From NCBI GenBank assembly GCA_001630475.1, contig KV419396.1, positions 124,001 through 188,000 of the forward strand: 64,000 nucleotides of DNA. Reading direction: 5' to 3'. Shown here one piece after another: positions 59,326 to 64,000 of this stretch. The number at the start of each line of letters is the position of its first letter. Positions within the stretch are counted from its first letter, which is position 1. The stretch comes from Sistotremastrum niveocremeum HHB9708 (taxonomy: Eukaryota > Basidiomycota > Agaricomycetes > Sistotremastrales > Sistotremastraceae). A program made the position numbers and the translations under genes. The notes under the pieces were generated by a model. The model made no database searches and was not told where the DNA came from. It saw only the letters and a program-made list of their open reading frames with translations.

Positions 59326-60134
59326 TCCTTCTTTTCCCTTTCCCCGACTTCTTGATTCGGCCCCCCTTCGATTCACTCCCGTCATAATCTACTCTCACGC
59401 CTGATTACTTCACTATCCGTCTCAAGATCCTTCCATTCTTTAAACGCCGGCTCTGGTCCGTTATCTTAGTTCATAGGAGGCAATTTCAAGTAGTTTTACC
59501 ACTCATTCACCCACCGATCTTTCTACTTTCCATCGCACGTTCGTCTTGCATGCCATAATGTGTCATTACCCTCACGCTGTATCCATCCCACTGCATATTT
59601 TTTCTTTCAATTTATCACGTTTTATCACGTATACGTACTGGTCACATGTGTTATTCTTTTTAAGCCTCATTCCCATGTAATAAATACATCAAACCCTTTG
59701 GTCGTCAATGCGATCGTCCCAAGACCAGGTTCAAGGCTAGCAACTCGAACCGAGTAGAAATTTGTCGTCCGTTTCATGCTAACCGGCTGTGATCGGAATC
59801 AAATTCTAGACGACGTTTCTCATTTTCTGACTCCGATGTTTGTCAGTCAAAGGCGAAGAGAGACACGGTTAATTCTTAAATTCATCACAAAAAGTAAATA
59901 TTTCATTCTCCTTAGTAAAATCGTACAATCAAACGTTTCAGTTGCTAGTTATCTGCTTCTTTATCGTGCGTACTTTCAAACACTGCCCTATGGAACATGA
60001 CATAACATGGAATGCGATGGGAGGAAAGTCCGTTACGTCATGACCCTACAGGGATGAAAGGCTGGTGACAGGCCAGGCGCTAAAGGAGGTAACATAAGAC
60101 CTAGGCCACTGGAAGTCCAATGAGGAAAAGCTTA
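59326..60134. other. Intergenic, 3' flanks of the LONRF-like and G6PD genes
   Basis: About 810 bp, AT-rich and T-rich near 59,590-59,700, with a short tandem echo of TTTATCACG near 59,608-59,628. Both neighbours end here. I see no gene, no RNA fold and no terminal repeats. Confidence 0.5.
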
Positions 60135-61989
60135 CTAGGCAGCATCGGACCGCTTGTAGCCATACTTCTCAACGAACGCATCGAGTTCCTTAGGTCCCCG
60201 TGAGCCGTATGGGTATCCCACGGGCTTAGGTGCGGGTCCGTTTTTTCCTTCAATCCAGTGAAGGATAGGAGTGAAGATCTGAATGGCGGCCATTAGTCGA
60301 CGGTACAGGCTGCTTTTCCATGGTAACGAACCTTCCACGCCACGTCGAGTTCGTCGTCTCTGACAAAGTTAGAGTGATCTCCTTTCAGGGCGTCGAGAAT
60401 GAGAGCTTCATAAGCCTCGGGAATTTTCGAATCCGCGAAACGGCGCTTATACGTAAGGTCCATCTCGGTCGGGAGAGCTCGTGTCTTCAGACCGGGAGTT
60501 TTCGCGTTCAGCTTAAGGTAAACAGCTTCTGAAGGCTGAATACGGAGGACAAGCTCGTTGCGTGAGATATCTTTGAAGATGCCCTGGGTAACATCCTTGA
60601 ATTGGATTCGGACTTCTACCTTGGCCTCGTTCAGTGCTAAGAAATAATCGGATTTAGTCGGATAAAATCAGAGATATTGACTGTCGTACCTTTTCCGGCC
60701 TTGAGAATGAAGGGAACACCCTCCCATCTGGGATTGTGAATCCAGAGAGTCGTAGCTGCGAAGGTCGGGCAAACGGAGTTATGCGGCACAGTGTCGTCAT
60801 CAAGGTAACCGGGTTTGCCGTTTGCCGCCACGTACTGTCCGAGAAGCGTCTCGCTTGCTTCAATAGGCGGAATCGCACGCAAGACCTTAACCTAAAATCG
60901 ACTTGAGTCAATGAATTCATGTTCCTAGAGCCGGAAAATCCAACCTTTTCGTCTCGAATGTCTTCGGCAGAGAAAGAAACGGGTCGTTCCATGGTCAAGA
61001 CACTCAGAACCTGAAGGAGATCTGAAAGATCGCGTCAGACGAATAATCGACAAGCGAGGCTCCTGAGTCGATCAATGACTCACGGTTTTGAAGAATGTCA
61101 CGGATGATGCCAAATTCATCAAAGTAGCCGCCGCGACCCTCGGTTCCGAATGGCTCCTTGAAGGTGATTTGGACGTTGGAAATGGAGTTCTTATCCCAAG
61201 CGGCACCCATGGCAACATTCGCGAAGCGGAGCACAAGAATGTTCTTGACCATCTCCTTCCCGAGGTAGTGATCAATTCTGAAAGTCTCATCTTCGGTCCA
61301 GTTCTCCTTGAGAGCACCCAGGAGTTCACGACATGACTGGAGATCTTTTCCAAAGGGCTTCTCTACGATGATGCGATTGATTCCTCTCCGTGAGTAGTTG
61401 TTAACTTTCAAATGGTGAGCCACGGGGATGAAAACGGAGGGAGGGAGTGCGAGGTAAAAGAGACGGTGAGCGACGCCGCTTTCGTAAGTTGATTCAATAG
61501 CCTCGAGTGACTTGTTGAGATTCTGGAAAGACGCATCATCTTCGTAACCACCAGCAACGTAGCTTGAGAGCTTCTTGAACTCCTCCAGGGCGGCTTTGTC
61601 CTCATCGCTATCAATATTCTTGAGGTAAGACGTAATGCGTTTGTGATATTCCGCATCGTCCATCTTTGTGCGCGCATAACCGACGATTTTCACACCCTTT
61701 GGCAACAGACCTTGTCTGTAGAGCCCAAAGAGCGCAGGATAAGTCTAATGACGCAACCCCGAGTTTAGCCATTCTGTATTAGATCGATGGAGAGCTAGAG
61801 TCGTACTTTCTTCTTTGCAAGGTCACCGGAGGCACCCAGGACTGTTCAGCAGGATGTCAGTGAGCATACGAATGCGATCTGATAATCGCCCTGACCGATG
61901 ATAATGGTGTCCTCGGTGAGTGCTTCATGGCTGGTCTCCATTGATGGAATTGTGCCAGAGAGGGTCCGGTGATGAGCTTGTTGAGACAT
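60135..61989 (-). CDS. ZWF1: Glucose-6-phosphate 1-dehydrogenase
   Basis: First enzyme of the oxidative pentose phosphate pathway, makes NADPH. Start [20 protein letters not shown] at 61989. The NADP-binding motif [12 protein letters not shown] is formed across a 54-nt GT-AG intron (about 61,896-61,843). Then [32 protein letters not shown], the active-site [75 protein letters not shown] and the substrate/NADP lysine region [20 protein letters not shown]. Ends [18 protein letters not shown]. All catalytic residues are present; about 510 residues. It is divergent from THOC5 (219 bp). Confidence 0.96.
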
Positions 61990-62208
61990 TGGACTAGAGC
62001 AGAGCGTCGGGGTCGTTGAGTGAATATGTGTCTAGTACGGTGATGGTCGGAGGGCAGGAGATGGGAATAAGAAAGGGAGAGCCAGTGGTGGTGAGCCTGT
62101 TCTTACAAGCGGATCGGACCGTGGGGGGATATATGCGTCCTATCGTGGGAAAATATTGCTGACCGAGCGTCCCCGGGGATAGCGGAGTTCCAATTGCACG
62201 TTCTTTCC

Positions 62209-63127
62209 ATGTCCGAGCCACCTTTGCCACCAGACCCAGATGCTGCTGTCGACGCGTTCAACGCTCTGCTCGAGCACACCGACCCGTCGTCGCCTGCGTT
62301 CAAGGTCCAGGGAGGCGCGCTGCTAGCATGGCTCAAGGCTCTGCATCGATCAGCCAACGTTGCTACCCGGGCCATCAAGCAACAAACAGCAGAAGCTCGT
62401 CTTGCTATGGACCAAACCCACCTGGGTCTCCAGAATTTGCTTTACGAGCGTAGGCACTTAGAGCGCGAAATTGACAAATGTCGGCAGTTCGCGTGCGCAG
62501 TCTCTTCTTTGTCAGGACTCGTTGCAGTCACTGACTCAGTTCTTATCCCCTTTTGGGCAGTTCAATATACCAGGATGTACCCTTGCATTCTCTCGAAGAG
62601 TTTAAGGAAATAGCCCCTGACGAGGCAAAGACGGAGGAGGTCTTCATAAATGAACATTCGCTCATGCTCAATCGATTGAGCTTCGAACTCGCGGAACGAC
62701 ACCGGTATCCCCCATCCCCTTCACCTCAACCCGTTCCGACCCTGCTCATTATTGTTGCAGCCTTGAGGAACGTCGGAAGGCTCTTCAGGCCGTGAAAGAA
62801 GCGAAATTGAAGGTCTACAAAGACAACGAGAAATTGGTCAATGAGTGGCTCACCGGAGGTACTGGTCTTGAACGCGTGCGTAGCCTCACTCCTTGGTCCA
62901 ATTGTACACTTCGTGACTAATTCCTTACACAGGCCGTTATGGATCAACTGAAAATGGGGCGCGACGTGGCTTCGAAAGTCAACCGGTCAACCCTTCTCCC
63001 AACCGAGCCATCAGCGGAGAAGCGTCAAGCTTCTGCGCCCGCTGATAAAATGTCCACCCCCACACCAACAGCCCCGGCTACCCCGATGCACCCTTCTATA
63101 CCTACTGGACCTCGCGCAGGCGTGTAG
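62209..63127 (+). CDS. THOC5: THO complex subunit 5 (THOC5/Fms-interacting protein family)
   Basis: Subunit of the THO/TREX complex that couples transcription to mRNA export; present in most basidiomycetes and animals but not in budding yeast. Four exons (62209-62492, 62561-62704, 62761-62875, 62933-63127) sum to 738 nt, 245 residues, the length of the conserved N-terminal part only. Family core: LGLQNLLYERRHLEREIDKC, RQFASIYQDVPLHSLEEFKE, MLNRLSFELAERHRLEERRK and a coiled coil (ALQAVKEAKLKVYKDNEKLV). The C-terminus is a Pro/Thr/Ala-rich tail. Compared with animal THOC5 (over 600 residues) the C-terminal half is missing, as is common in fungi. Convergent with UBC8. Confidence 0.88.
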
Positions 63128-63364
63128 TTCTTCCATGCTCTGTATCACCATATTCGACTCAGACTTGCAACCCTTGTACACTTGGACATTCTAATTCATG
63201 TTTGTACTAATTCCAACAATCATACAATTCAAAAAAACTACTCGGGGGCTTATGGATATGTGAACAGGTTGGCCCGACAAAAGAAACACAAATACAGTGG
63301 CTACGTGATGATGATGCAAACTAACGATGAAAGCAAAGAGTAAAGAGAAGAAATGGGGTGAACC

Positions 63365-64000
63365 TCAGAGATCCATGCGACCTGCAACCTCGTCTTGGTC
63401 GCTGAAGCTCCCAATGTCACTCATCTCTTCGTCCTCTTCTTCATCCTCCGGGTTTGTCGCTGCAGCATCTGCTGCCTCCTTCGTGGCGAAACGCTGGACG
63501 TAATCTGTCAACGGAATGAGTTCACGACTGCACTAACCCAGGTTGTTGGTGAGCATACCCTTGACCTTGGCTTCATAATCCTTTGGGTGTCGCATCAGAA
63601 GAGCGGCAGCTTCCCCATTCAGCGGATCGTTGGGATTTGGGTATCGGAGCAGTTGGGGCAGGAAGACCTCGAAGATGTTGATCATGTCAAACATGGGCGA
63701 CCATGTCTGATTGATGACGTCGAGACAAACGGATCCGCTCCTGGGTATACTGATCAAACTGATGTCCCTTCGCCCAATGCTACACTTACAATTCATCAAT
63801 GTTTGGATGGAATATCTTGTTCATGAAACCGATGCTCGGAGATTTGTAAGGATACTGATCTGGCAACTCGACGTGGATCTTCCACACTCCACCAGAGAAG
63901 GGAGCTGATCGGTTAGATAGAGACCATCGTTAGCGTCCAGGGGTCATGACTTCCATAACGATGCATACGATCAAGACTCACTCTCTGCAGGTCCATAGAA
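63365..64000 (-). CDS. UBC8: Ubiquitin-conjugating enzyme E2 Ubc8/UBE2H (5' part beyond window)
   Basis: E2 enzyme; in yeast it works with the GID/CTLH ligase to degrade gluconeogenic enzymes such as fructose-1,6-bisphosphatase. Only the 3' part is in the window; the start lies beyond 64,000. Readable exons: FYGPAE at the edge, [20 protein letters not shown] followed by [29 protein letters not shown] with the catalytic Cys, [57 protein letters not shown], and the acidic C-terminal tail ([20 protein letters not shown]) typical of Ubc8. The last residues before the stop are AGRMDL. Confidence 0.92.

Noticed and set aside
61843-61880. Very short 24-28 nt intron in G6PD
   Set aside because: A canonical 54-nt GT-AG intron with donor near 61,896 restores [12 protein letters not shown] in frame.

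Overview
The window looks like a nuclear chromosome segment of a basidiomycete fungus, most probably an agaricomycete mushroom. Nearly every gene is cut by many short introns (about 48-65 nt). The gene set is purely fungal (Sla1, Opy2, Ste-pathway anchor architecture, an STB6-like domain protein, a Dal5-type permease, Dicer). Genes are packed tightly, often head-to-head or tail-to-tail. I see 27 protein genes, two tRNA-Tyr genes and one short DNA-transposon relic. Gene models below were built by hand from splice sites; for SLA1, TRS20, PRE8, CAF16, the MFS permease, JMJD7 and THOC5 the summed exon lengths are exact multiples of three.

Left part (1-18.5 kb): a glutamine-rich protein of unknown function, the TRAPP subunit Trs20/sedlin, the endocytic actin adaptor Sla1, the Golgi Arf-GEF Sec7, proteasome subunit alpha 2, an aldehyde dehydrogenase and a small cytochrome c oxidase subunit. 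TRS20, SLA1 and SEC7 all serve membrane traffic.

Middle part (18.6-34.1 kb): a Dicer with both RNase III domains but no N-terminal DExD helicase lobe, a conserved basidiomycete protein of unknown function, a peroxisomal adenine nucleotide carrier, an unusual UBA / Cys-rich / E2-fold protein, the HOG-pathway membrane anchor Opy2 and the ABC ATPase Caf16.

34.1-41.2 kb: a gene-poor stretch carrying two identical intron-containing tRNA-Tyr(GTA) genes in inverted orientation, then a mitochondrial ribosomal protein uL24m, an MFS permease shattered into 20 exons (one of only 6 nt), and a 345-bp MITE with TTA target duplication placed just upstream of the next gene.

Right part (41.2-64 kb): a mitochondrial PP2C phosphatase (PDP-like), AMMECR1, an EF-hand MscS mechanosensitive channel, a small conserved unknown, the ER protein CCDC47, JMJD7 and ORC4 (whose stop codons overlap tail-to-tail), an STB6-like domain protein, a LON/RING protein, glucose-6-phosphate dehydrogenase, the THO subunit THOC5, and the edge-truncated E2 enzyme Ubc8/UBE2H.

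No complete new system is obvious. The most notable signals are the lobe-less Dicer, the micro-exon runs, four frame-required GC-AG introns, the UBA-zinc-E2 architecture and the MITE in a promoter.
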